Made by a program: the position numbers and the translations under genes. From contig DANY01000028.1 of the NCBI GenBank assembly GCA_002501655.1, positions 72,191 through 136,190 on the forward strand: a DNA stretch of 64,000 nucleotides. The letters are read 5' to 3'. Position 1 is the stretch's first letter, and each line of letters starts with the position of its first letter. The notes under the pieces were generated by a model. The model saw only the letters and a list, made by a program, of their open reading frames with translations. It ran no database searches and was not told the origin of the DNA. Below, in pieces: positions 52,031-63,700 of this stretch. The stretch is from Methanoculleus sp. UBA303. GTDB lineage: Archaea > Halobacteriota > Methanomicrobia > Methanomicrobiales > Methanoculleaceae.

Positions 52031-53526
52031 GGAAAACCCGGTTCATAGTCCTGGCAGTAGTTATCTGGGCCGTTGTGCAGCCCGCTTTTGCAGGCGAGAT
52101 TCTCTTCTCGGCCGGGAGCCCTCTCTCCTACGGTCCACAGGACGAAGAAGTTATTATCCGGGTAGATGTGAAAAATACCCTCGGCGAAGACATTTTCGGG
52201 TCTTTTACCTGGACTGTGCGCGATCAGAGCGATCCGGGGAACACGCAAAGTTTTACCGACCGACGCGTGCTGTTCAGCGACCAGGAGTACACGGAGTTCG
52301 GGATACATCCCGGTGGGGGGCACGACTACCTGGTGGACGTGACGTTCGACTATGTCGACGGCGATGACCCCGATGCAGTCTATCACGTGGCGCTTGAGAG
52401 GATACATCTCCGCTTCGGGGATGACGCTGTTGGCGGCGATCCATCCGGTGAGATCCTCGAGAGCGCCCAGATAAAGATTACGAAGGGTTTGAGTCAGGGG
52501 CAGGCCGGTGCGCTGCAGAGCGGCGGGAGCGGCCGGGTACCTCAGGTCCGGAGCGGTCCGGACAACATCGAATCGCTCTCGCAACTCTTAGAGAAGGAAA
52601 CTCTCGAACTTTCGGAGAGGAGAGAACTCCTGAAGGACCGTGTGCTGCAGTCGGCGATGTACGGATCGGTTGATGAAGTCCTTGAAAATGCCGGATTCAC
52701 CCCACACGATCTTGGTGTAACGCTCGGCCAGGGGGTCTACCATGACGAGTTCGGGATGAACTTCATCAATGAGAGTGGTACGGAGATCCGGGTCCTGGGT
52801 GAGATAGCGGGAGATACGATCCTCTTTATCACCGCCGAAGCTCCCGGCAGGCTTCCCCCGGTTTACGGCCTCGAAAGGAACGGAACGTATCTGTCGCTGG
52901 ATTCGGAGCTCCGGAATGAGGGTTATACGGTCTCGAAATCCCTCATGAACGTCACACCGGAAGGGGCTGCAATAATTATCGATTATGAAAAGGGGGGCAC
53001 GACGAGAGTCATGAACGTAACCGTCCGGAATGGAGAACCGGTCGACGTGGTCCTGGAAGACCCGGACGCCGGATTTCATTTCATCCTTCCTTTCGTGGTC
53101 CTTGTGGTAACGGCACTCTCCGCGTTCCTGCTGTATCGATGCTACCTGAAATACTGCTGCAGAACCGGGCAGAGCGAAGGAGCGGAGATGAGCATCTCTG
53201 TTTCTCCCCTGGCGCTGCTCGAAGAAAGTTATGGCAATTATGTAAACGGGGAGTTGAAAGAAGCGTTCAGTACGGCAGGGCGCGCGTTGCGACTGCACAT
53301 AGCCCTTCGGTACAACGGCGGGGAAAACAGTACGAACCTGCAGGTATTACTGCTGCTGAAAGCCGGGAGGGATCCGGGATACAGTACCTGTGCGGGTATC
53401 CTGTCCGCCTGCGATGCCGTCGTGTACGGGTGCAGCGAACCGGATCCTGAGTTGTTTGCCGAGCACTACCGGCAGATACGGTCCATCCTCGACGAGGACC
53501 GCACGCCGGGGCAGGGCGCTGATTGA
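52027..53526 (+). CDS. BatD-like secreted/membrane protein (copy 2)
   Basis: 499 residues from ATG at 52027, which overlaps the VWA stop. Signal peptide (FIVLAVVIWAVVQPAFAG), beta-sandwich region (about 22-145), a Gly/Ser/Gln linker (about 165-185), a second domain, a membrane helix (about 355-378, FILPFVVLVVTALSAFLLY) and a cytoplasmic tail with LLEESYGNYVNGELKEAFSTAGRA, equivalent to the copy-1 tail. Sequence outside the tail has diverged strongly, as expected for a surface-exposed part. Confidence 0.75.
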   Translation: MRKTRFIVLAVVIWAVVQPAFAGEILFSAGSPLSYGPQDEEVIIRVDVKNTLGEDIFGSFTWTVRDQSDPGNTQSFTDRRVLFSDQEYTEFGIHPGGGHDYLVDVTFDYVDGDDPDAVYHVALERIHLRFGDDAVGGDPSGEILESAQIKITKGLSQGQAGALQSGGSGRVPQVRSGPDNIESLSQLLEKETLELSERRELLKDRVLQSAMYGSVDEVLENAGFTPHDLGVTLGQGVYHDEFGMNFINESGTEIRVLGEIAGDTILFITAEAPGRLPPVYGLERNGTYLSLDSELRNEGYTVSKSLMNVTPEGAAIIIDYEKGGTTRVMNVTVRNGEPVDVVLEDPDAGFHFILPFVVLVVTALSAFLLYRCYLKYCCRTGQSEGAEMSISVSPLALLEESYGNYVNGELKEAFSTAGRALRLHIALRYNGGENSTNLQVLLLLKAGRDPGYSTCAGILSACDAVVYGCSEPDPELFAEHYRQIRSILDEDRTPGQGAD

Positions 53527-53753
53527 CTGCAGTATGTTCGCATCTCCTGGCAGAAATTTGGGGCCGGACTCTCTGCTCCGGAGAGCGATGCAGGCGAGCG
53601 ACAGGATTTGCCCTCCTGGGTGGCAATCCCGCCCCCTCAACCGTCCCATCCCCCCGGGCCTTTCTCATAGTCCGGCTTCTGGGAACGTGGGGATGACGGC
53701 GCCCCGGGAGCGGATGTCGGAGTATCGGTTACCGTCCGCCGGGGTGCACTTCC

Positions 53754-54752
53754 TTATCTGAGGACGTCGATCAACCGGCTTATATCTTCGCCGGACGTCG
53801 TGTAATTCGTTACAAACCGGACCACATCACCGGGGCACTGGAACGTCCTGAGGCTGTACTCCTCGCTCAGCCGCTGAAGAACCCCGGGAGGCACCTCTGC
53901 AATCACTTTATTCGTCTCCACGCTGCAGATCAGCCTGATCCCGGGGATGCCCGATAACTCGTTGCCCAGCGCGGCGGCCATCTTATTGGCATGCAGGGCC
54001 CGTTTCCGCCACAGGCGGTAGGTGAGCAGGCAGTCGAACCCGGAAGAGAAAGAGCCCGCCCCCGATAGATCGATATGCATCGCCTTTTGCAGTTTCCGGA
54101 ACCTCTCCGCGATCCCGCGTTTAGAGATCAGGACCGCCTCCCCTCCCGCCACGCCGTTCTTTGCCGCTCCGAAGGTGGCAACGTCGACCCCCGCAAACAG
54201 TGTCTGCTCGCGGAACGGCCTGAGAAGGTTAGCAGCGGCAAAAAACAGTCTCGAACCATCAACCAGGACGAGCGTATTGTTTTCATGCGCACAGAGGCAG
54301 ATCTCCTCGATCTCTTCGGGAGTATACACCAGGCCGTATTCGGTTGGCTGCGACAGCACGACGATGTTGCACCTGTCGTATTGATGTTTCGGGAGCGTTC
54401 CAAGACATTTCAAGATCGTCTCCGGATGTAGTTTGCCGAATTCGGAGGGTATTTCCAGGGGTTTCATGCCTGCAATCCCGGTGATCGAGGCAGATGCTCT
54501 GCTGGCTGCATAGGAGGTTTTTGAGCAGAGGTACAGAGAATTTTTCCCGGCTGCTGCGGCAAGAGCCAGTGCAAGTGCGGTAGTTCTGTCGGGGGCGTAA
54601 AAGGGAATGACATCTCCTTCGAAGTGATCGCGAATCTTAGAGAATAATTCTTCTTGAGATCCGTCGTTCTCCAGATTGGTGTCTTCAGGTGCAACCAGGG
54701 CCCCGGGGTTTCCTCCCGCGTAATCTTCATCAAGAAAAGAGATGTTTTTCAA
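53754..54752 (-). CDS. PLP-dependent threonine-aldolase-like enzyme
   Basis: 332 residues of the beta-eliminating lyase/threonine aldolase fold (PLP fold type I). It starts MKNISFLDEDYAGG. VLVDGSRLFFAAANLL matches the VDGARLFNA region, and FGAAKNGVAGGEAVL carries the expected PLP lysine in the S/A-K-N-G setting. SQPTEYGLVYTPEEIE matches the EnT..G.v....El block. Such enzymes cleave threonine or allo-threonine to glycine and acetaldehyde, but paralogues vary. The N-terminus is slightly unusual (DEDYAGG where NDDFSG is common). It stands alone between the MoxR arm and the giant surface gene. Confidence 0.8.
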   Translation of the reverse strand: MKNISFLDEDYAGGNPGALVAPEDTNLENDGSQEELFSKIRDHFEGDVIPFYAPDRTTALALALAAAAGKNSLYLCSKTSYAASRASASITGIAGMKPLEIPSEFGKLHPETILKCLGTLPKHQYDRCNIVVLSQPTEYGLVYTPEEIEEICLCAHENNTLVLVDGSRLFFAAANLLRPFREQTLFAGVDVATFGAAKNGVAGGEAVLISKRGIAERFRKLQKAMHIDLSGAGSFSSGFDCLLTYRLWRKRALHANKMAAALGNELSGIPGIRLICSVETNKVIAEVPPGVLQRLSEEYSLRTFQCPGDVVRFVTNYTTSGEDISRLIDVLR

Positions 54753-54795
54753 ATTCCTTCCTCCTGTTCACTCTGAGGCCCGGTGCCTCATCACG

Positions 54796-57700
54796 TTATC
54801 GCAGCCTTCTCTTCAGCAGCACAAGAACGCAGAAGAGTGCAACTGCGACACATACGATCATGCCTCCGCTGAAGAGAGGGGTGGCTCTCGGGGTGGTCGC
54901 CGGATCGGCGCTTGCAACCCTCTGTTCCGTGTCCCGGGGTACCGGCGTTTCTTCGGGGGACGCAGTAACCTCCTTCACGTCGGGTTTTACAACGACTGCA
55001 AAGTAACCGAAGGAAGCAGAATCTGCGTAATAGGCATATCCGCCGTTCTCTTCGCCCGCAAATACCGTCGAGAGCAGGGTCCATTCTCCTGTCTCCTCAT
55101 TGTAATGGTACAGGGAGAGCGTGTCCGGCGATGAAAGCCTCTCGTCGACCCAGTTCGTCGGGACGGTAAACCGGATCGTCGCCCGCTGCAGGCTGTCTTC
55201 CGGCGCCCTGTAACATGCGATCGAGACATATTCGTAGACATCACCGTCGGGATCGTCAGCGCCGTCGGGTTTTGTCCCGGCCTTTGTCGTTATGAGGATA
55301 TGCGGAATGCCGTCCCGTGCATGAACCTCGATTTCCGTGACCGGTGTTTCGCCGAACGTGAGCGTGGCCGTCTCTCCTGCCCTGATGTTTTCAGCCGCAC
55401 CTACTCCGATTGCCGACCTTCCCCCTCCCCCTGAGGAGGAAGACGTTTCCGGAACGGACGTGGACGCGTCGACGACCTGGGTCGCGGCGACTGCAAATGC
55501 GGAGAAGCCTCCGGGCGAGATCGCCTCAAAGACCATCATGCCGTCGGCGTCTGGCCCGAGATAGGTCGTCGCGAGCATTTCGACGTTGCCGTCATCGTCC
55601 TGTCGGAAGACCCGGATCGCAGCCGGGCCGCCGCTCGCGTTCACCCACGCGGGCGAGACGGTCATTCGCAGGACCGCGTTGCTGATATTCTCCGCCGGGT
55701 TAGTCTTGGTGAAGTAGACCGCGTAGGCCGTCGAGGTGATCGCAAGCCCTTTATCCGTAGCAGCGAGCGTGAACGCCGTCGCCGCCTTGCCGCTCGGTTG
55801 GTCGTAGATCGCGGTCGTGATCCCGAGGTCCGGGTTGTAACTGTTCATCGAGGCGTTGAACCCGACCGAGACGTTGCCGACATCGCCGCCGAGGTCGGCA
55901 CGTATCGGACTGCTTTCGAGTTGGACGCCGGTGACGTTCCCGGTCGAGACGTTCCCGGTCGTGGTGAGACCGTCGGTCCGGATGGTGACGTTCATGTTCC
56001 CGCCCGTCAGGATGATGTCGTAATCGCCGGTCGTTCCGTTTCCGGTCGCATTGTTGAAACTGACCTGCTGCCTGCCGCCGACGTCGGTGACGTTCGTCCC
56101 GTTGTCACGGAAGGTGAAGTTCTCCTCCCGCTCCGGCTGCCCCGGCGGGACGTCCCTGGCGGTGATGTAACGGACCCGTGTCAGGGTATCGGTTCCAAAG
56201 GCGTTGCCGACGGTGAGCGTCACGTTGAACCGCCCGATGCCGGAGTAGGTGTGCGACGGGTTCTGTTCGGTGCTGTCGACGATGCCATCGTTCTCGAAGT
56301 CCCAGGCCCAGGAGGTCGGCACGTTCGTCGAGGTGTCGGTGAACTGAACGGTGAGCGGCACTTCTCCCGACAGCGGCGTCGCTGTGAAGTTTGCGACCGG
56401 AGTGCTGCTGTCGGTCGTGACGTAATCGATCTTCACCTCGGTATCGCTGCCGGCAGTGTTTCCAACCGTCAGGTTGACGGTGTAGGTGCCGGCTGTGGTG
56501 TAGATGTGGGTCGGGCTCTGTTCGGTCGAGTCGACGATTCCGTCGTTATCAAAGTCCCAGGCCCAGGAAGTCGGGGAGTTGGTCGAGAGATCGGTGAAGG
56601 TGACGTTCAGGGGAGCGTTGCCAGAGGTGGGGGCCGCCGTGAAGTTTGCGACCGGCGCTACCGGCCTGGCGACCTGGTACTCAGTGCCGGACGTTGTCAT
56701 GATCAGTCCGGTCCCGTGGTTCGAGGCACTGTACCAGCCGTATGCGTTGAATACGGCGAAGGTGGTCAGGTTGTTGAAGTCGTACTCGACCCTGACGTAG
56801 CCGTCCGATTTTGTCTGGGTACAACCTAACCTGAGATCGATGAACATCAGTTCAAACGTGTTTTCCGTATCGCTCATGTCCTGGCCCACGAAGATCGGAT
56901 AGTCGCTGACGCGGTGGGGTCTCCAGATCTGGGGGCCGTAGATGAAGTCCTCTCTCATGAAGGTCTGGTTTATCGCTCCGTCCACGTACGTGGGCGTCCC
57001 GATCGTGTTGTTATTGCCGACACCGGGGATCGGGGGTTCAAAGTCGTAGCCGCTCGACCGGATCCGGACGGAAAAGTCATCGGGGATGGTCCCGTTGACG
57101 GCGAGCAGCAGCACCGCATCGTGCAGGTTGGGCTGGCCGCCGGTGAACGTGAGCCAGAATTCGCCGGACTGGTTGGTCGTCTGCGTGACCTGCCCACGTA
57201 TGACGGAGGGATCGTTTGAGACGTGCAGTGCATTGGTCCCTCCGCCCTGCCCGTTATAGAGGAAGTGGTAGGTGTTGTTTATGAAGACATACGGACTGTA
57301 TCCCTTATTAGAATCAGTTACACCGTTTTCAACATTGTACTTGACGCCTTCGTCATTTGCGACATAGAGATTGAGACTCTGGCCTGCCGGGAGCGGCTGG
57401 GGATACGGATTGCTCACCGTAATATAATCGGCCTTTGTGGTGGTGTTGCTACCCGCCGCGTTCGTTACGGTCAGGCTGACCGCATAGGTCCCGGCCGCGG
57501 CGTAGGTATGCTCGGGGTTCTGTTCGGTGCTGTCAATGGCCCCGTCGTTATCGAAGTCCCAGGCCCAGGAGGTCGGATCTCCGGTGGAGGTGTCGGAGAA
57601 AGCAACGGTGAGCGGCGCTGTACCCGAGGTCACGTCGGCACTGAAGTCGGCGACCGGTGCCACCATGATCTTCTCAAGGTTGAGGTGGCAGGATGCGGTC

Positions 57701-60700
57701 CCGCCCGCCGCGACGGTCACGGTCGCTTCCGCCTCCTGGTAGCCGTCGAGTTCCACCCGGACAGTGTGGGCGCCGGCCGGGATGCCGGTCAGTGTAGCGT
57801 TCGTGACTTCGCCGGTCTCCAGATCGTCAAGGAAGATCCGGGCGCCGTCGGGCGCCGAGGTGACGGCGATGCTCCCGGCCGGGACGGTCAGGGCGAACGA
57901 GACCGTGGCGGTCTCGTTATCGGCGACCGTGACGGTCTTCGAAGCGTCGGCGTAGCCGGGCTTCTTCACGGTGACGGTGTGGTCGCCGGCCGGGACGTCC
58001 TCCAGGGTCGCGTTCGTCGTCCTGCCGGTATCCGTGCCGTCAAGGAAGATCGCCCCCCCATCGGGCGCCGACGTGACGGCGATGCTGCCTGCGGCGCGGG
58101 CGAGGTCGAGGTGAAGGGTCGCGGTCGCGTTGTACTCGATTGTAACCTCAGCGGACGCGTCGACGTAGCCGTCTTTCCTGAGGGTGACGGTGTGGGTGCC
58201 GACCGCGATCCCGTCGAGGGTGGCATCGGTCACTTCACCGGTCTCGGCGCCGTCGATGAGGATCGCGGCGTCCGTGGGCGTCGAGGTGACCGTGAGGCTC
58301 CCGGTCAGGGTGGTCAGGGTGAGAGCGACGGTTGCCGTCTCGCCGCTCAGGACGGTGACCGGCGCGGAGGCGTCGGCGTAGCCGTCAAGTTTCAGGGTGA
58401 CGACGTGGTCGCCGGCCGGGACGTTCGGAAGTGTGCAGTCGGTGGCGAGGCCGGTGTCTTCGCCGTCAAGCCAGACCGCGGCGCCGGCGGGGGTCGAGGT
58501 GACCGCGATGCTCCCGGTCGGGAGGGGGTATTCGACGACCAGGAAGGCCGCGGCGGCCTCCATGTAGTCGGCGCTGCTCTGGAAGGCGGCCAGGTTCTCG
58601 CCGGCGAGGAGCGCCGTCACGTTCCGCTCGTCGACGCCGATCTGGCTCGCGCCGGTGTAGTTCCAGGCGTTCTGGAACGTCTCGCCGTTGAAGAGGAGGT
58701 CGCCTTCGGTCGGCCCGGCGCCGGGGGCGACGGTGATGAGCCGGGCACCTGTGGCGCCGCTCTCGACGGCGGCGAAGGGGGCGTAGGCCGTCGCCTGTTC
58801 GGGAGTGGTGCCCTGGCTTGCGCCGCCGTAGAGGAGGTCGAAGCCCTCGTTCATGACGATGGTGTGGGGAGCGGTGACGCCGTCGTCATAGACGACCGCA
58901 AGCAGCATCCCGCGGACCGAGACGTTCCCGCCGCCGGGGAAGGCGTTCGCGAGGACGGCGGTGTTGCCGTCGGTGCTGAAGACATCGGTGACGTCGTAGA
59001 CGGTCATGCCGCAGGGATACGAGGTGCCCCACATCTTCTCGTCGGTGTGGTGTGCCGTTCCCTCAACGGCTACCCCGTTGAGGGTCAAGGAGACGTTTGC
59101 CGGGAAGACCGGTCCCTTGTCCTCAGTGTAGGGAACGTAGAGCCGGGCGGCGGTGATGGTGGCGTTCGCCGGGATCATGAGGTCGCCGGAGGTCCAGGTG
59201 ACGGTGTCGTTGGTCCAGCCGGTGCCGGCGGAGAGGTAGGTGCTGGTGCCGCTCGAGTAGGCGAGATCGCCGCGGACGTCGTAGGTCTTCACGGTCATGA
59301 TGTCCTCGCCAGCGGTCCAGCGCTTGCCGCGATAGCCGTTGTTGACGACCGTTTTATCAAGGGTTTTACGGTTGTTCTCTTCGTCGGCCTCGGCGATGGT
59401 GTTCTCAGGGTCGGCGGTCGCCGTGACCGTCACGTTCTCACCGGCGGTCCGCACGGTCTCGTCGGTCCAGGTGACGGTGGTGTTCGCGCCGGCGGCGAGG
59501 CCGGCGACGGCGACCGTGCCGGTGACCCCGCTGACGTTGAATCCGACGGCGAAGGCGCCGGCGTCGCCGGTCCCGATGTTCGTGATCTTCGCGGTGTAGG
59601 TGTTGTCCGAGTTGGAGAAGACCTCACCGTTGTTCGGGGTGAGGGTCGAGACCGTCAGGTCGGGTTGTGCAGGCCCGGTTACGGTGACGGAGTCCGTCTT
59701 CACCAGACTGTTGCTCCCGGCGGCGTTCGTGACCGTCAGGTTCACGGTGTAGGTGCCGACGGTCGTGTAGTTGTGGGCCGGGTTCCGCTCGGTGGAGGTC
59801 TTACCGTCGCCGAAGTCCCAGAGCCACGCGTTCGGGGAGCCGGTCGAGAGGTCGGTGAACTGCACCATGAGCGGGGCGGTGCCGGCGGTCGGCGTGCCGT
59901 TGAAGGCGGCGACCGGCACAGTTGCTCCCGACGGCGGGATCACGGTGTATCCGCTGCTCCCGTCGCCGGAGAGCCGGTTGGTCCATCCCATACCCTGCCC
60001 CTGGCTCGTGCCGTTGTTCCAGGCATACAGGCTGAACGCCGCATGCCCGGAGAGATTGGTGAACTGGTATTCGACCTTCACAGCCCCCTTATCCGTGAGG
60101 CTCGCGTAATCCGCGTGTTTGTTTCCGAGGAGGCCCGCGCGGGTATCGATGAAGGCGAGCTGGAACCGGTTCACGGAGTCGTTCGGATCCTGCCCGTAGA
60201 AGATCGGGTACCATACGTCGGAACCCGAGGGTTTCCAGTCCTGGGGACCGTAGGTGAAGTCGTCCTTCGTGAAGGTCTCGTCCAGCGCGGTCGGCTGGTA
60301 GGTGTACGCGCCGGTCGGCGGAGCCGTGTTGCTGGTGACGTTGGGGGTCCAGGTGTAGCCGCTGGTCTTGATCCGGACCGAGAAGTCATCGGGTATCGTC
60401 CCGTTGACGGCAAGCAGGAGGACTACTTCGTCCTGGTAGCCCCGCCCCCCGGTGTCCGTCACGTAGAACGTCCCGTTCTGGTCCGGGGAGACCGTGACCT
60501 GGCCGGCGTTGACGGTCGGGTCGGTGGAGATATGGACCGCGTTCAGGCCGCCGCCGTTCTGGTTGATATAATACGTGCTGTTCCCGGTATAGTCCCACCG
60601 GATGCCGTCGTGGTTCACGGGCCTGACGTAGATGCTGGTGTACCCGGGGAGCACCCCGCTGTAACTGCCTCCGTCGACCGTGATGTACCCGGTCCTCGAG

Positions 60701-63700
60701 AGAGTGTTGCTCCCGTCACCGTTCGTTGCCGTGAGATTGACGGTGTAACTCCCGGCGTCTGCATACGTGTGCGCGGGGTTCTGCTCCGTGGAGTTGACGC
60801 CGTCGCCGAACTCCCAGAGCCAGGAGGTCGGGCTGCTGCTGGAAGTGTCGTTGAACTGCACGGCGAGCGGTGCGTCGCCCGAGATCGGCGTCGCGGTGAA
60901 GTTCGCGGCTGGTGCATCGCCGCCCGAGCCGCCGCTGGTGACCGTGATGTAGTCTACCTTCACTTTCGTATTGCTGCTTTCGGCGTTCGTGACCGTGAGG
61001 TTCACGGTGTAGGTGCCGGCGGCGGTGTAGGTGAACGACGGGCTCTGTTCGGTGCTGTCGACGATGCCGTCGTTCTCGAAGTCCCAGGCCCAGGAGGTCG
61101 GGGAGTTGGTCGAGGTGTCGGTGAACTGCACCGCGAGCGGTGCGTCGCCGGAGGTGACGTTTGCGGTGAAGTCCGCGACGGAACCGCAACTGAGCGTGAT
61201 GCTGTCGTATTGAATTGTATGGTGGTAAATACTATGGACGTGGCACTGGATCTCGGCAGGTACCTTCCCTATCGATGCGGCGCGGGTGATCTGCCGGGAC
61301 CCCAGGAGTATACCGTTCGCGTCGTACACCATGTGGTCGATCACGCCGGTGTCCTTCTCCCACCCTATGACGTGCCGCACCCAGACATTGGCGGGCCGGT
61401 CACAGATTTCGTTAAGGTCCGTATCGGTGAAGGTGGTGTCCCCGCCGCCGATCTTGGCGATCAGTGCCCCGTCCGCGTCTACGATGCTGATCCCTGTATT
61501 GCTGCTGCCATACCCGTTGCGTGAAGATTGGATCCAGTAGTCAACCCGGTAGATACTCGCGTCGGGCACGTTCTCCAGGGGTGCTCTGGCATACCCGGTA
61601 CCACGGTTGACGTGACACTGGAGGGCATATGCTCCATCGTGGGCGGTCGAGGAGACGGAGACGTTGATCCCGTTACTACCCCAGGTGTCGACTCCGGTGA
61701 ATCCTTCCTCTGTACCGGACTCAAACATCCACTCCTTGCTGAATGCAGTTTCTGCCGGGCTCACGGTGATGTTTTTTACACAACTGGTACTGCCGCCGCT
61801 GTTTGTGGCCGTAAGGTTCACCGCGTAGGTGCCGGGTGTATAATACCAGTGGCCCGGGTTGGGATCGGTCGAGGTGGTACCGTCTCCAAAGTCCCAGAGC
61901 CATGAAGAGATGATCCCGGTTGACCGATCGGAAAACAGGACCTGAATCGGGGATCCGACTAAGGGAACAACATTTGCGGCGAAATCCGCCACCGGGACCG
62001 GAGCAGCGACCTTGGTGACGCAATCGGTTTTCACCATCGTGTCGGTGCCTTTTGTGTTTGTTACTGTAAGGTTCACGGTGTACGTACCCGGCGTTGTGTA
62101 GGTATGGATGGGATCCTGCTCGGTTGAGGTGGCGCCGTCTCCAAACTCCCAGCACCATGACTGGGGAATATTCTCCGAGGTGTCGTTGAACCTGACCGGG
62201 GACGAAATATCCGATGAGTCGGTACTCAACGTGAAGTTCGCGGCCGGGGTATCGGGGATCCCGGTGACCATATAACTGCTTTCGCCGACATTATTTGTCA
62301 TGATGATGCCGGTCCCGTGGTTGCTGGCCAGGTACCATGCATAGACGTCGAATGCGGCAAAGGTCGTCAGGTTATTGAACTGGTACTCGATCTTGATCTG
62401 GCCGTCCGGAAGACTCTTGGTTGCCCCGGCATTCAGGTCGATGAACATGATCCGGAACGCGTTCTCGGTATCGCTCATGTTCTGGCCGTGATGGAGGGGG
62501 TAATTCGCCGCACTGCAGGGTTTCCAGATCTGGGGGCCATAGATGAAGTCGTCTTTCGTGAAGGTCTCGTCTACGGCGCCGTCTACGTAATTGTGCTCGG
62601 CCGGCAGGCCGTAGTTCTTCGTGTCGGGACCGGGCGGCGTCCAGTTGTATCCGCTTGATTTGATGTGGACGCTAAAGTCGTCGGGAATCGTCCCGTTGAC
62701 GGCAAGCATCAGGATCCCGTCCGGCATGGTGGACTGTCCGCCGGCATGGACGGCATAGAAGGTCCCCGACTGGTTTCGTGTGTTGGTGATAACCGGATTT
62801 GTGCCATCTGATATAGATAGGGCGTTCAGCCCGCCCGACGAAGCGAAGTAATACGTGTTGGGGACGTACCGGTAGACCCCTTCTGCCCGGACGCCGTTTG
62901 GTTCATCGTATTTCACCCCTGCGTCGTTGGCGACGTAGAGATTGATGCAGTTGTGGCTGGGCAGGGGGCCAGGGGGGATGATTGCAATGAATCCGGGTTC
63001 TGAGGCAGTACCCGTACCGAAGATGTTGGTTGCGGTCAGGTTGACCGTGTAGGTGCCGGCTGTGGCGTAGGTGTGGGTCGGGTTCTGCTCGGTCGAGTTG
63101 GTGCCGTCCCCGAATTCCCAGAACCACGCGGTCGGCGAGTGCGCCGAGGCGTCGCGGAACTGGACGGTGAGGGGCACCGTCGTGCTGACCCGTGGGGTGG
63201 CGGTGAACGATACGATCGGCGGGTTGGAGTACAGCGTAATGAAATCCGTCCTGCTGGTGGTGTTGCTGCCGGCGGAGTTTGTTGCGGTCAGGTTGACCGT
63301 GTAGGTTGTTGTGTCGGTCCCGGCCGCGGTGTAGGTGTGGGTCGGGTTCTGCTCGGTGGAGGTGGTGCCGTCGCCGAACTCCCAGAGCCACGCGGTGGGT
63401 GCCCCGGTGGACCGGTCCGTGAACGTGACCGAGAGCGGGCTGTTTCCGGAGGTGGGATCTGCCGTGAACCCGGTGGCCGGGGGAGAGTACGCGCTGATGT
63501 AATCGGTCTTGACGATGGTGTTGGTGCCGTTGCCGTAGGCGATGGTCAGGTTGACGGAGTAGACCCCGCCGGCAGTGTAGGTGTGCGTGGGGTTCTGCTC
63601 GTCCGAGGTGGCGCCGTCACCGAAGTCCCAGTGCCAGGACATTACGTTCAGGTCCGAGGTCCCGGTGAACCGGACGGCGAGGGGGGCAGGGCCCGCGGTC

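Noticed and set aside
57223-61524. 1433-codon open frame on the plus strand
   Set aside because: It is the antisense shadow of the giant minus-strand PKD/PEGA gene: Gly/Arg/Val-rich, no domain pattern, no start context.
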